Source of the DNA: Saccharofermentans sp. | GTDB taxonomy: Bacteria; Bacillota_A; Clostridia; Saccharofermentanales; Saccharofermentanaceae | Direction: 5' to 3' | NCBI GenBank assembly: GCA_024692105.1 | Contig: JAILMZ010000148.1 | Span: 1-27,068, forward strand | Length of the DNA stretch: 27,068 nucleotides | Shown: in pieces, positions 15,101-22,410 of the stretch | How the letters are laid out: every line of letters begins with the position of its first letter | How positions within the stretch are numbered: position 1 is the first letter of the stretch | The notes under the pieces: generated by a model | Databases searched by the model: none | What the model was told of the DNA's origin: nothing | What the model saw: the letters and a program-made list of their open reading frames with translations, nothing else | Position numbers and translations under genes: made by a program

Positions 15101-15623
15101 TCGTCTCGAGGTCGATATAATACAGCGTGTCATACTGACCTGCGAGGCTGGCAGTGATCTGGTTATAGATCTCTTTCTGTCTTGCGGTCTCTTTCTCGGC
15201 TTCCCTGCGGCGGTATTCTTCATCGATATTGATAACGCCAAGGATTATATAGTCGGAGCATTCGTCATCAGCATCATCCCAGCCGCGAATAAGTCTTAAC
15301 GAGTGCCATGTGGGAACGCCGTTTATCATGAGGCGGTATTCGATGCTCTGCATACTGCCTTTCTTCATTGCGTTCAGAAGTTTGTCCTTCTGGATGTCTT
15401 CCGTGAAGATGTGCTGATCTTCTTCGTAGATGACCTTCTTGCAGTCCCTGATTATGTTCTTGAAGAAATCATCTCCGCCCTGCTCAAGACTGAGCGAATG
15501 GAATCCGGGATTAACGGAGTACCAGAAGTATTCATTCGTGACGGCATTAACATAATAGACACTGGAATAATCAGTGAGCAGTGACTCAGCTATCTTTTTG
15601 AAGATGTCGTCCTGTCTCGTCAT
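12141..15623 (-). CDS. multi-PAS GGDEF-GGDEF-EAL c-di-GMP synthase/phosphodiesterase
   Basis: A 1160-residue cytoplasmic signalling protein without clear membrane helices. The N-terminus has three related PAS-like repeats of about 140 residues (about 5-150, 150-290, 290-430), each with a (V/L)YYV(N/D)-type strand, a DFF segment and a basic YR(L/M) strand. An intact GGDEF domain follows (DSLTGTRNKTAF; RVGGDEFAVV near 510). It lacks the RxxD inhibition site; the position reads FAHS. A fourth PAS domain (about 605-735, with HPDDREAY) leads to a degenerate second GGDEF (DGTKF). An EAL domain (about 905-1150) keeps EALLRW, NLS, EITE, DDFGTG, KID, EGIET and QGYY, so it should hydrolyse c-di-GMP. 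The ATG at 15623 is favoured over a TTG nine bases upstream because a GAGAG site is spaced for it. The aldo/keto reductase follows. Confidence 0.94.
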   Translation of the reverse strand: MTRQDDIFKKIAESLLTDYSSVYYVNAVTNEYFWYSVNPGFHSLSLEQGGDDFFKNIIRDCKKVIYEEDQHIFTEDIQKDKLLNAMKKGSMQSIEYRLMINGVPTWHSLRLIRGWDDADDECSDYIILGVINIDEEYRRREAEKETARQKEIYNQITASLAGQYDTLYYIDLETNKYVEISSTDAYKKLNVPATGSDFFADSRRSIKMHVHPEDQEQVIAIHYKDAMLKNLKHRNSYSIAYRLVVGGEVRHIRHTEIMASDKKHIIVCIENIDDEVKARLELAETKQKSITYTQIAESLAGQYDLIYYVNVETEYYMEFATQKLYGELEISEEGKDFFSVAKTNAERIIHPEDRERLKLFIDKDNLISQLENNRQLIQDYRMVVGNEEPKFTRMTVTWSSDRTHFIICVEDRDEVVKREKEHLQALNMANEMARKDSLTGTRNKTAFQEYEKKFQTIIDEKRDEPFGFAVCDLNDLKVINDTQGHKAGDDYIKAACKLICQVFAHSPVFRVGGDEFAVVFKGAEYADKEELVATFRRQVEDNLRMGSGPVVAIGVADYQKDSDTNVDDVFERADERMYGDKTRLKEQKFLRETRTLKETAVVKKITDDRKKLLDTLFKSYDLVAEGTYVYLCDMKYDFSRWSKNCVDKYNLPSEYMYGAGDIWENHIHPDDREAYHKGIDDIFSGNTFGHDMQYRARRADGGYDVCTCRGLVIRDLTGEPDYFVGTIRNHSTQGHIDTLTGLRNQYGFFDDLDAWINRQAAAHILIVGISKFSEINEVYGYHFGNRVLQLFARKVFETTGNSGTCYRIDGTKFAVITNTLSFDDIEARYNRFRNYFRESFQVDDKRILLEVNGGALKMDHFDVDSQTVYACLNFAYAESKTRQQGDLVSFMNDLNENNKYRLEKLHEIRGSIMHGYRGFYLLFQPVVDAMTEKLISAEALLRWKNDTYGVVPPDQFLPMLETDPLFPELGEWIIKEAVIAAKKILKDHPDFVMNINLSYTQIEKPDFVDMVYRIINELDYPAEHLCFEITERCKLLDIKLLRNVAAKLKSRGILIALDDFGTGFSSMEIVKELPFDIIKIDQGFVKKIEESELERELIKHFTGLAKLFGAKVCVEGIETAGMRDILQQFNVESFQGYYYAKPLELSAFSEWDTETEVKQN

Positions 15624-15657
15624 GCGCGTCAACTCTCAAAAAAGAATGATTATGCTA

Positions 15658-15663
15658 ATTATA
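15658..15663 (-). promoter_or_regulatory. possible -10 element for the multi-PAS GGDEF-EAL gene
   Basis: Minus-strand TATAAT 34 bp before the ATG at 15623. I find no convincing -35 element at the right distance, so this is tentative. The rest of 15624-15721 shows no terminator hairpin for the operon ending at 15722. Confidence 0.35.
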
Positions 15664-15721
15664 ATACACGAATTTGTGAAGTGGTGTTTTTCCTTGATAT
15701 GAACAATCAGTTAAAAGAATG

Positions 15722-16099
15722 CTATGTCTCGCAGAAGAACTCCACCTGCTCGCCCACCGGGCCGATCACGAAGGCCATCCTGATCCTGTATTCGGGGACA
15801 GAATCAATAACTTTGTCATTGGGCTCGACCATTACCTCGTAACCTGCTGCCCTTACCTTCTCTGTCATCTCATCCACGTTGTCCGTAAGAAGTGCCACAT
15901 GTCTTATCGCGCCGAGGCAGTGCTCGCCGTCTGCGTTCGTAAACACTTCGATAAACCCGCTTCCGGTATCTATCATGATGCCGTCAGACCACTCGCGGCA
16001 GATCTTAAGTCCGAGCAGTTCAATATAAAACTCCTTTACCCTGCGGAATTCCTCAGTAGTGCCTGCCTTCATCGATATGTGATGGATACCCTTTATCAT
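15722..16099 (-). CDS. VOC-family (glyoxalase-like) protein
   Basis: A 125-residue single vicinal-oxygen-chelate module pair. The start IKGIHHISMKAG, the FYIELLGLKICRE segment, EVF, the second-half start IRHVALLTDNVDEM and the final EQVEFF give the two beta-alpha-beta-beta-beta units and likely metal ligands His7 (or His6), the Glu of IEVF, the His of RHVA and the Glu of VEFF. Members include glyoxalase I, dioxygenases and resistance proteins; the substrate here is unknown. I chose the ATG at 16099, where GAGG is spaced 5 bp away and the fold begins; a longer frame to 16174 overlaps the upstream gene. It is the last gene of a four-gene minus-strand operon, 7 bp after the preceding stop. Confidence 0.88.
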   Translation of the reverse strand: MIKGIHHISMKAGTTEEFRRVKEFYIELLGLKICREWSDGIMIDTGSGFIEVFTNADGEHCLGAIRHVALLTDNVDEMTEKVRAAGYEVMVEPNDKVIDSVPEYRIRMAFVIGPVGEQVEFFCET

Positions 16100-16106
16100 A
16101 ACGTCC

Positions 16107-16754
16107 TCACTTGTAGTGCTCGCAGAGATATTCAAATGCACCCTCAACTGCCTTAGCGCAGGCTTCCCTGTCATCTGCCTCGACGGTCAAGCCGTACCTT
16201 CCGCGGCCGCAGCCGGCCTCCCACTCGACAAGGAATGCAATGACCATATCGTCGAACGCCTCGAAAAACTGCACCTCTTCACTGTTCTTTCTCAGGCAGA
16301 AGTACATGTCTATGAAGTTATCGACCGGCTCTATCTGCAGGTCTATGTCGAATTCTTCGCCAAATCTCTCTTTCACCTTGGGGTTGATAAGAGAAGACGC
16401 GTACTCTTTTACTTCGGCAGCCTTGCTGTTTACTTCGTCGATGTCATAAAGCTGCCTGCCCGGCTCTGCCTCGTTCTCGTCTATGTATGAGATGTTGTAT
16501 TTCGCAAGAGCTTCGTAGAGCGGTCCGACCTCTATTCCGAGTCCGCTTTTGAGCGTGATCTCTTCTTCGTCTTTGGTCGTGAATACGTAGCCCCGGCTGT
16601 TCAGCCTGATGCTCTTTATGTCAGCGTAAGATAACTCTCGCGAGCCGAAGAGTTTGTTGATCCTAATCCCTTCAGAAGTTGCTTCCCAGCCCATGTGTTC
16701 CCTTTTTGCCCTGCTTGCACGCAGTTTTAGTATCAGCGGCAGATGCCTGATCAT
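16107..16754 (-). CDS. uncharacterised protein with a PH-like N-terminal region
   Basis: A 215-residue protein of unknown function. Residues about 20-75 (GIRINKLFGSRELSYADIKSIRL, then a YVFTTKDEEEITLKS strand pair) look like the small beta-rich bacterial PH-type domains that follow a reference residue pattern of tryptophan-poor strands. The centre is charged and helical; the C-terminal part (about 130-215) alternates strand and helix and carries AFLVEWEAGCGRGRYGLTVEA. The N-terminal MIRHLPLILKLRASR is hydrophobic-basic but too short to be a sure membrane helix. The ATG overlaps the stop of the flavoprotein gene by 4 bp (ATGA), so translation is probably coupled. A plain cytoplasmic hypothetical protein is the safe name. 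Confidence 0.75.
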   Translation of the reverse strand: MIRHLPLILKLRASRAKREHMGWEATSEGIRINKLFGSRELSYADIKSIRLNSRGYVFTTKDEEEITLKSGLGIEVGPLYEALAKYNISYIDENEAEPGRQLYDIDEVNSKAAEVKEYASSLINPKVKERFGEEFDIDLQIEPVDNFIDMYFCLRKNSEEVQFFEAFDDMVIAFLVEWEAGCGRGRYGLTVEADDREACAKAVEGAFEYLCEHYK

Positions 16755-17296
16755 ATTGTCTTGCAGAACTCCAAGATGTCCTGCTTTCGAGGCTCGACGT
16801 CTGTCTTATATTCGATGGAAGTGAGCCCCAAGTGACCGCAGCATTCGATCTCCAGGTGTCCGTAGAAGTGTTCGATGCTTCCTATCAGCCTCTCGCACTC
16901 CGGCATGTTCGGACCTGTCCTTAAGGCGACTGCGTATCCTTTCTTGCCGGGCTTTAGGCTCGCATGAGGCTCGTGCGTGTTGCACCAGGGAGTTACCCTG
17001 TCAATGAATGCCTTGTACTGCCCCGGAATGTCCGCCCAATAAGAAGGCGCGACCGACACTATGATGTCAGCCGCGTCAAACTCGTTCATGATATCTCTTA
17101 TGACGCGGGCATCTTCCATTACGCATGAAGCCGTCTTGTGGCATGCCCTGCATCCCTTGCAGAATGCAAAAGAGTAATCGTCGATGCAGATGCACTTCGT
17201 GTCATAACGTGCGCCGATCTCGCCTGCGATGATATTTACTATCTCTGCAGTAGCGCCTGTCCTAACGGGACTGCAGTTGATGACAAGTGCCTTCAT
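16751..17296 (-). CDS. NAD(P)H-dependent FMN flavoprotein with a compact cysteine motif
   Basis: A 181-residue flavodoxin-fold protein. NCSPVRTGATAE at 7-18 is the FMN phosphate-binding loop of the NADPH-dependent FMN reductase / iron-sulfur flavoprotein family. Cys46, Cys49, Cys52 and Cys58 form the compact C-x2-C-x2-C-x5-C motif; in Isf-type members this binds a 4Fe-4S cluster, while in others the cysteines are partly kept without a cluster. SYWADIPGQYKAFIDR (about 90-106) is the second flavin-binding element. It probably carries electrons in an anaerobic redox or detoxification reaction. AAGGGG precedes the ATG, 13 bp after the upstream cyclic-nucleotide-binding gene, so it is the second gene in the operon. 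Confidence 0.9.
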   Translation of the reverse strand: MKALVINCSPVRTGATAEIVNIIAGEIGARYDTKCICIDDYSFAFCKGCRACHKTASCVMEDARVIRDIMNEFDAADIIVSVAPSYWADIPGQYKAFIDRVTPWCNTHEPHASLKPGKKGYAVALRTGPNMPECERLIGSIEHFYGHLEIECCGHLGLTSIEYKTDVEPRKQDILEFCKTI

Positions 17297-17309
17297 CTGC
17301 GCCCGCCCC

Positions 17310-18209
17310 TTACTTGTTGTAAGTCTCAGTGATCTCCTTACATGTGGTAAGGAAGTCGTAGTTGGTGCGTCTGATCTGGTTGGACAGATGACGGAGGACC
17401 ATGATGATCTTATCCGGACATTCGTTGAATACGGATATGAGATTATCTCTTGTGATTATCTCGACCATGGTGTCGTTGGATTCGGAGACAGCCGTAAATC
17501 TTCTTGTCTCGCCTTCCAGAAGGCCGGGGATGCCGAAGAACGATACTGCGTCCATAACTGCCATCTCGACCTCATCCCTGCTTCTGTAAGCGGTATAGAA
17601 ACCGACTCTTCCGCTGTAGAGGATGTACATCGAATCGCCTTCGGAACCTTCCTTGAAGATGATCATGCCCTTTCTGTAAGACTTGGTATTCTCACCTGCC
17701 GGGAGGTCGGCAAACTGCTCCTTGAGAGATTCGGGGCTGACCTCGGGGATCTTGCTCTTATTGTTCTGGTAGATGTCCATGTGCTTCTTGATCTTGGAGA
17801 ACAGAGACTTTTTCTTGCCCTCGTCAGATGCACGGAGCTCTTCTAAGAGACTGTGTGCGTTGTTGAGATCGTTGGTCATGTTATCGACTCTTCCTGCAAG
17901 GTGCTTGATGAGTTCGATAATGAGATCGGGGTTCTCGGCAAAGAAACCGGTCATCTCATCGCCCGGGATCTCGACTACCTTGGCATTGGTCTTGGCAACT
18001 ACGGTAGCACTTCTGGTATAGTCCTCGATGATAGCCATCTCGCCGAAGAATTCACCCGGCTCGAGGACAGCAAGACGGAGAGGATCCTTTTTGTCATAAT
18101 CAGCATATACGCTGGCCTGACCCTCCAGGAGCATGAAGAAACTCTTACCTGTCTCGCCTTCCTTGACGATCACTTCACCGCTTCTGTATTCCTTCTCAGT
18201 CATACCCAT
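17310..18209 (-). CDS. protein with two cyclic-nucleotide-binding domains and no output domain
   Basis: A 299-residue cytoplasmic protein. Domain 1 (about 8-120) has GEFFGEMAIIEDYTRSATVV, a good phosphate-binding cassette with the Glu and Arg that contact a cyclic nucleotide. Domain 2 (about 180-280) has FGIPGLLEGETRRFTAV; the Glu is replaced by Ile, so binding is doubtful. A charged linker helix (about 115-175, with ELRASDEGKKKSLFSKIKKH) joins them. There is no helix-turn-helix, kinase or channel, so it must act by protein contact. The start at 18209 is set by GAGGAGG; an in-frame ATG further upstream lies before that site. It heads the four-gene operon, after an extended -10 promoter at 18257-18265. 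Confidence 0.88.
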   Translation of the reverse strand: MGMTEKEYRSGEVIVKEGETGKSFFMLLEGQASVYADYDKKDPLRLAVLEPGEFFGEMAIIEDYTRSATVVAKTNAKVVEIPGDEMTGFFAENPDLIIELIKHLAGRVDNMTNDLNNAHSLLEELRASDEGKKKSLFSKIKKHMDIYQNNKSKIPEVSPESLKEQFADLPAGENTKSYRKGMIIFKEGSEGDSMYILYSGRVGFYTAYRSRDEVEMAVMDAVSFFGIPGLLEGETRRFTAVSESNDTMVEIITRDNLISVFNECPDKIIMVLRHLSNQIRRTNYDFLTTCKEITETYNK

Positions 18210-18256
18210 AACGCTACCTCCTCTTGTGTGACGGATCATTCCGTCCCGTGCTTTTT

Positions 18257-18265
18257 ATTATATCA
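18257..18265 (-). promoter_or_regulatory. extended -10 promoter of the cyclic-nucleotide-binding operon
   Basis: On the minus strand TGATATAAT: a perfect -10 with the TGn extension, about 48 bp before the start at 18209. The -35 region is weak, as allowed for extended -10 promoters. Confidence 0.6.
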
Positions 18266-18294
18266 GTTAAGATATGCACATTGGTATTCTGTTT

Positions 18295-19443
18295 TTATTG
18301 CTCAGGATCCTTCTTGGCCGCTTCCTGTGCCCTCTGTTCTCTCATGGCATTCATTACCATCACGAGGTAGATCACGAAAGCTACGATGGCGATAGGTACC
18401 AGCAATGCAGGAAGCAGATTTACGTACGGGATGAACATGCCGAGTATGAAGCATGCCATTACAAAAGCCACGATAGTCACGAGCTTTGCGACCGACAGAG
18501 GCCTGTTGCAATTGCCCGTGCCGTTATGCCCGCTCGCAGCAACGTTGTATATCTTTCCGCCGTATCTGCATCCGGTGAGCCATACCGGAACGAGCACATA
18601 TCTGTACGCAAGATTATGGTACTCGACCGAGTATTTCAGATCGGAGTAGCAGTCGGCACCGTTGGCAACGCAGCATGCATTTGTGATCCACTTGCCCATC
18701 TCCTTGTTCTGTGCATTCTTCCACGCCTCGTCCAGGCCTATCGTGTACATCTCCGCCGGCATTCCTGCCAGAGCGTCGGGTGTGTATGGAATGAGTTCAG
18801 ATTCCCTGAATGCCGTAACGGAATTCAGGAGTTTGTCATTTGCGAACTTTCTGCTTCCACAGACCGTGTGATCGTCCAAATGTTTCTCGACGATGCCTGA
18901 CTTCTGATACCAATTGGTCTTCTCATCCTCACCGCTGCTTGTCGTATAACCGAACCTTCCGCTGTATGTAATGACCACGTCCGCATCGAACGTCCAGTAC
19001 GGGATATAGATCGGCGTGAGGTTGCCCAGGACCTTGCCCTTACGAAACTTCTCCGGCGACCAGAACGCGAACTTATTCCATCTGTAGAACTTCTCCGTGA
19101 CTTCTTCCTTTGTGATGGAAAACGGGATCATCGCATTGGGCGCGATACCGCAGTCCGCCTCCTCCGGCGTGAGCACTATCGCAGATCCGCAGAACGGGCA
19201 CAGTTCGGACATCTGCTCCGGGGCGAAAAGCATCGACGCTCCGCAGCTCTTGCACGTAACCAGCCGTCTGCTTACGCCCCAATTCGTACCCGCTCCTCTT
19301 AACGCCGACTCGAAATCCATCTCCCCAACGGATACTCCCTCATCGGGCTTGTGAAGCTGTCTTTTTGCACCGCAGTGGTCACAGACAAGACCATAACTTG
19401 CGACATCATAAGTCATTGTGCTTCCGCAGCTGCTGCACTTCAT
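18295..19443 (-). CDS. zinc-ribbon protein with C-terminal membrane helices
   Basis: A 382-residue protein. The N-terminus carries two zinc ribbons: Cys3/Cys6 with Cys21/Cys24, and Cys64/Cys67 with Cys82/Cys85, each as CxxC pairs. This is the TFIIB-type zinc-ribbon family found widely in Firmicutes. A long middle domain (about 105-310) rich in aromatic residues (YIPYWTFDADVVITYSGRFGY) is probably beta-structured. Two adjacent helices at about 320-342 and 345-368 anchor it, with a charged cytoplasmic tail. No enzymatic motif is visible and the function of the family is unknown; a scaffold or chaperone-like role is only a guess. AAGGAGG precedes the ATG. It is divergent from the sugar permeases. 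Confidence 0.85.
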   Translation of the reverse strand: MKCSSCGSTMTYDVASYGLVCDHCGAKRQLHKPDEGVSVGEMDFESALRGAGTNWGVSRRLVTCKSCGASMLFAPEQMSELCPFCGSAIVLTPEEADCGIAPNAMIPFSITKEEVTEKFYRWNKFAFWSPEKFRKGKVLGNLTPIYIPYWTFDADVVITYSGRFGYTTSSGEDEKTNWYQKSGIVEKHLDDHTVCGSRKFANDKLLNSVTAFRESELIPYTPDALAGMPAEMYTIGLDEAWKNAQNKEMGKWITNACCVANGADCYSDLKYSVEYHNLAYRYVLVPVWLTGCRYGGKIYNVAASGHNGTGNCNRPLSVAKLVTIVAFVMACFILGMFIPYVNLLPALLVPIAIVAFVIYLVMVMNAMREQRAQEAAKKDPEQ

Positions 19444-19492
19444 AGTCGTTCCTCCTTATTCCCATTTTTGTTCCCCAAGATGTTACGTTTTA

Positions 19493-19501
19493 ATTATATC
19501 A
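19493..19501 (-). promoter_or_regulatory. extended -10 promoter of the zinc-ribbon gene
   Basis: On the minus strand TGATATAAT, the same extended -10 as at 18257-18265, 50 bp before the ATG at 19443. Confidence 0.6.
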
Positions 19502-19542
19502 TTTGATAATCCCCGCTTCAGATTTTGCATTTCAACAATATA

Positions 19543-19551
19543 TGGTAAACT
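19543..19551 (+). promoter_or_regulatory. candidate extended -10 promoter of the first permease pair
   Basis: TGG followed by TAAACT, 31 bp before the ATG. An almost identical TATGnTAAACT element stands before the second permease pair at 21371-21379, which supports a shared, duplicated promoter. Confidence 0.5.
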
Positions 19552-19582
19552 GATTTTGGCTGGATAAGCCGCAAGGGGATTT

Positions 19583-20560
19583 ATGACAAATAGGAATCAC
19601 ATAGCGAGGCACTATTCAAAGTGGGGTTATATCTTCGCTATCCCTTTTGCGCTCGTTTTCCTGATATTTCATCTGTGGCCGTTGGGAAGCACTCTCTATT
19701 ATTCTGTTTGCGAACTGAAGCATGCGGGCAATACCAACCCGATCTTCCTTCCGACGATCGGAGAACCTATCTACAAAAATTTCGTGGAAGTCGTAAAGTC
19801 CGTCTCGTTCCGTGATGCTCTGAGAAACACTTTCGTCTTCTGGATCGGTGCGACGATACCTGAGTGGATACTCGCATTCTGGCTTGCTGCCACCGTTACC
19901 GACAGAAGACTTAAGATCAGGGGAAGATGGCTGTTCAAGACCGCCTTCCTGCTTCCTGACCTGCTCGCGAGCGGCACGGCAACCGGGATGATCTTCAGTT
20001 CAGTCATATCGGTTATCAGTTTTGTTTATATAGCTTCCATGATCAACGGTTTCGGATATACGGACGAAGATTTTGAGTTCTTCTTCTCTGTAAGATTCCT
20101 CATAATAGTCGTATACATGTTCATGCATTTCGGCATTACGTTTATCTATGCCGTGGCAGGTATTACCGGCATCCCGGTCGAAGTTTTCGAGGCGGCGGAG
20201 ATAGACGGTGCGGACAGATGGAAGACATTCTTCCACATCACTGTTCCCTGCATGAAGCCCATTATGTTCTTCATCACCGTCATCTCGGTAATAGATGGTC
20301 TCGCGATGGTAGATGTCCCGGCAATGTTCGGTATTTTCGACTCCTCGCGTAAAGCACTTACGCTTATGCAGTATCTGCAGAATCAGGCATTCATGGGATC
20401 GTACATTTACGACAGAGCTTCCGCGGCAAGTGTTGTCCTTCTTGGGTTCGCAATAATCATCGCTGGAATACTGTACTTTGTATTCCTCTGGGATAAGGAT
20501 GAGGCAAAGGCCAAGAAGCTCAGAAAGAAAGAACTCAAAGCAATGAAGAAGGCGGCATGA
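19583..20560 (+). CDS. carbohydrate ABC transporter permease (MalF/UgpA type), pair 1
   Basis: A 325-residue inner-membrane subunit of a sugar importer. Six helices are visible, the first at about 15-37. The EAA loop that docks the ATPase is at about 200-226 (EVFEAAEIDGADRWKTFFHI) with the GADRW and PCMKP ends typical of the family. AGGGG precedes the ATG. Its stop is 1 bp from the next start, so the two permeases are translated together and form the heteromeric channel. No solute-binding protein or ATPase is adjacent; in Gram-positives a shared ATPase of the MsmK type often serves such permeases. The gene at 21411 is a close paralog: NRN, RHY, KWGYIF, PEWI and YDRASAAS blocks are shared. Confidence 0.93.
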   Translation: MTNRNHIARHYSKWGYIFAIPFALVFLIFHLWPLGSTLYYSVCELKHAGNTNPIFLPTIGEPIYKNFVEVVKSVSFRDALRNTFVFWIGATIPEWILAFWLAATVTDRRLKIRGRWLFKTAFLLPDLLASGTATGMIFSSVISVISFVYIASMINGFGYTDEDFEFFFSVRFLIIVVYMFMHFGITFIYAVAGITGIPVEVFEAAEIDGADRWKTFFHITVPCMKPIMFFITVISVIDGLAMVDVPAMFGIFDSSRKALTLMQYLQNQAFMGSYIYDRASAASVVLLGFAIIIAGILYFVFLWDKDEAKAKKLRKKELKAMKKAA

Positions 20561-20561
20561 C

Positions 20562-21350
20562 ATGAGCAGCAATACTATGACAAATACAATGCTCAAGAAG
20601 AACGATCTTAAACTCAAGATCACGGTCTATGCCGTATCGATAGCACTCGTGCTGCTTATACTGCTGCCGTTCGTACTCATCTTCTTTGAACCCGAAGTGG
20701 ACGAGAGCACGATAGTCGGCGAGCCATCAAGCCTTCTTGCAAGAGTGGTATACAAAGAATCGACCGTCATGAATGCGTTCAAGAATTCGATGATCGTGTC
20801 TGTCTCGGCTACTTTCCTGAATGTTTATTTTTCTTCTCTGACCGCATATGCGATCACCGCGTACGAATGGAAGCTCAAGACCGTGTTCAGCAAACTGATC
20901 ACAGCCTTCATGATGCTCCCGAACACCATCGCGCTTATCGGTTTCTATCAGCTGACCTGGAAGTTCCATCTGATCAACAACCTCGCAATGCTCATCATCC
21001 CGGCAGTTGCCACGCCGCTCACGGTCTTCTTCATGAGGATGTACCTGCAGGCAACATTCTCGATGGAGATAGTCGAATCCGGCAGACTTGACGGTGCGAG
21101 CGAGTTCAGGATCTTCAACCAGCTCGTCCTTCCTCTTTTGAAGCCTGCCATTGCAACGCAGATCATCTTTGCATATGTAAGCAACTGGTACAATTCATTC
21201 GTCCCGAGCATCATCCTCATCGACGATGCCAAAAAGACTCTTTCCCTGGTCCCTTCTCCCGACTGGGCATATATGCTGCCTCCGATCATCGTCTATCTCC
21301 TCTGCTCGAGGTTCATCGTCGAAGGCGTAGCTCTGGGCAGCACCAAATAA
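20562..21350 (+). CDS. carbohydrate ABC transporter permease (MalG/UgpE type), pair 1
   Basis: A 262-residue partner permease. The first helix lies at about 22-45, then a short outside segment and five more helices. The EAA loop is at about 168-195 (VESGRLDGASEFRIFNQLVL), the usual form of MalG-type subunits. The C-terminus ends with the family pattern EGVALGSTK. The start follows the previous stop by 1 bp with a purine-rich site inside the upstream gene. It is shorter than its paralog at 22411 because the outside segment after helix 1 lacks about 15 residues. Substrate unknown; plant or host oligosaccharides are plausible by family. Confidence 0.93.
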   Translation: MSSNTMTNTMLKKNDLKLKITVYAVSIALVLLILLPFVLIFFEPEVDESTIVGEPSSLLARVVYKESTVMNAFKNSMIVSVSATFLNVYFSSLTAYAITAYEWKLKTVFSKLITAFMMLPNTIALIGFYQLTWKFHLINNLAMLIIPAVATPLTVFFMRMYLQATFSMEIVESGRLDGASEFRIFNQLVLPLLKPAIATQIIFAYVSNWYNSFVPSIILIDDAKKTLSLVPSPDWAYMLPPIIVYLLCSRFIVEGVALGSTK

Positions 21351-21370
21351 TCGCAATCAATTATTATTTA

Positions 21371-21379
21371 TGTTAAACT
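21371..21379 (+). promoter_or_regulatory. candidate extended -10 promoter of the second permease pair
   Basis: TGT followed by TAAACT, 32 bp before the ATG at 21411 and 21 bp after the stop of pair 1. It matches the element before pair 1 (19543-19551). No terminator is seen between the pairs, so read-through is also likely. Confidence 0.45.
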
Positions 21380-21410
21380 CTGATTGAAGTTTGTCACTTC
21401 ATGGGGATCT

Positions 21411-22409
21411 ATGGCTAATAGGAATAACATATCGAGACACTACACCAAGTGGGGGTACATCTTTGTATTGCCCTTCCTTCTCATATTCCTGGTATTCAAT
21501 TTCTACCCGCTCCTTACTACGGTCTACTATGCCTTCTGCGACCTGAGAAGATTTGAAAATCCCGGTCCGAGATTCCTGCCTTCGATAGGCGAGCCGTGGT
21601 ACAGAAACTTCCAGCAGGTATTCGAAGCCAAGTCTTTCCATGATGCATTCAGGAACACAATGTTGTTCTTTGTCCTTACTGCCGTTCCCGAATGGATAAT
21701 TGCCTTCTGGCTTGCGGCAGCCGTCACAGACAGAAGACTCAAGATCAAGGGCAGGACTATCTATAAGACGGCATTCATCTTCCCCAAGCTGATTGAAGGT
21801 TCCGCTTTAAGCGGCATTCTTCTCGAACACCTCGTAATGACTACCGCAATGGCCGTCGGCTACGTCTATATGGCCATGCTGATCGATGGATTCGGCATCA
21901 CCGTGCAGGACATCAAGTTCTTCCTGTCCATCAGGTTCCTGATCATTGTCGTATCGATACTTATGCACTTCGGAATTACATTCATCTATGCCGTGGCGGG
22001 CATAACGAGCGTGCCGGTGGAGATTTTCGAGGCCGCGGAGATGGACGGCGCGAACCGTCTGCAGACGTTCTTCCGCGTTACCATACCCTGCATGAAGCCG
22101 GTACTGTTCTTCATCAGCGTCGTTACGCTTGTTGACGGTCTTGGCATGTTCAATGTCCCGTCATCGTTCGGACTTTTCGACAGTTTGAGGATCAACCTCA
22201 CCATGATGCAGTACATCATGAACCAGGCATACATGGGCGGGTACATCTACGACCGTGCTTCAGCGGCAAGCCTCATACTACTCGCCATGTGCGGAGTCGG
22301 CGCGCTGATCATCTACTTTATCTTCATCAGGGATAAGGATGAAGCAAGACTTAGAAAGCTCAGGAAGAAGGAACTAAGAGAAGCAGCGAAGGCAGGCGGG
22401 CTGGAATAA
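21411..22409 (+). CDS. carbohydrate ABC transporter permease (MalF/UgpA type), pair 2
   Basis: A 332-residue paralog of the permease at 19583. The start at 21411 is chosen because MANRNNISRHYTKWGYIF aligns with the start of the paralog and GGGG is spaced 5 bp away; an upstream in-frame ATG at 21384 has neither support. Six helices and the EAA loop (EIFEAAEMDGANRLQTFFRV) are present. By eye more than half of the residues match the pair 1 protein, with strong blocks at PEWIIAFWLAA, DRRLKIKGR and YIYDRASAAS. It is followed after 1 bp by its own MalG-type partner. Divergence is greatest in the first outside loop and in the segment after DRRLKIKGR, which may reflect different substrates or binding proteins. 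Confidence 0.93.
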   Translation: MANRNNISRHYTKWGYIFVLPFLLIFLVFNFYPLLTTVYYAFCDLRRFENPGPRFLPSIGEPWYRNFQQVFEAKSFHDAFRNTMLFFVLTAVPEWIIAFWLAAAVTDRRLKIKGRTIYKTAFIFPKLIEGSALSGILLEHLVMTTAMAVGYVYMAMLIDGFGITVQDIKFFLSIRFLIIVVSILMHFGITFIYAVAGITSVPVEIFEAAEMDGANRLQTFFRVTIPCMKPVLFFISVVTLVDGLGMFNVPSSFGLFDSLRINLTMMQYIMNQAYMGGYIYDRASAASLILLAMCGVGALIIYFIFIRDKDEARLRKLRKKELREAAKAGGLE

Positions 22410-22410
22410 T

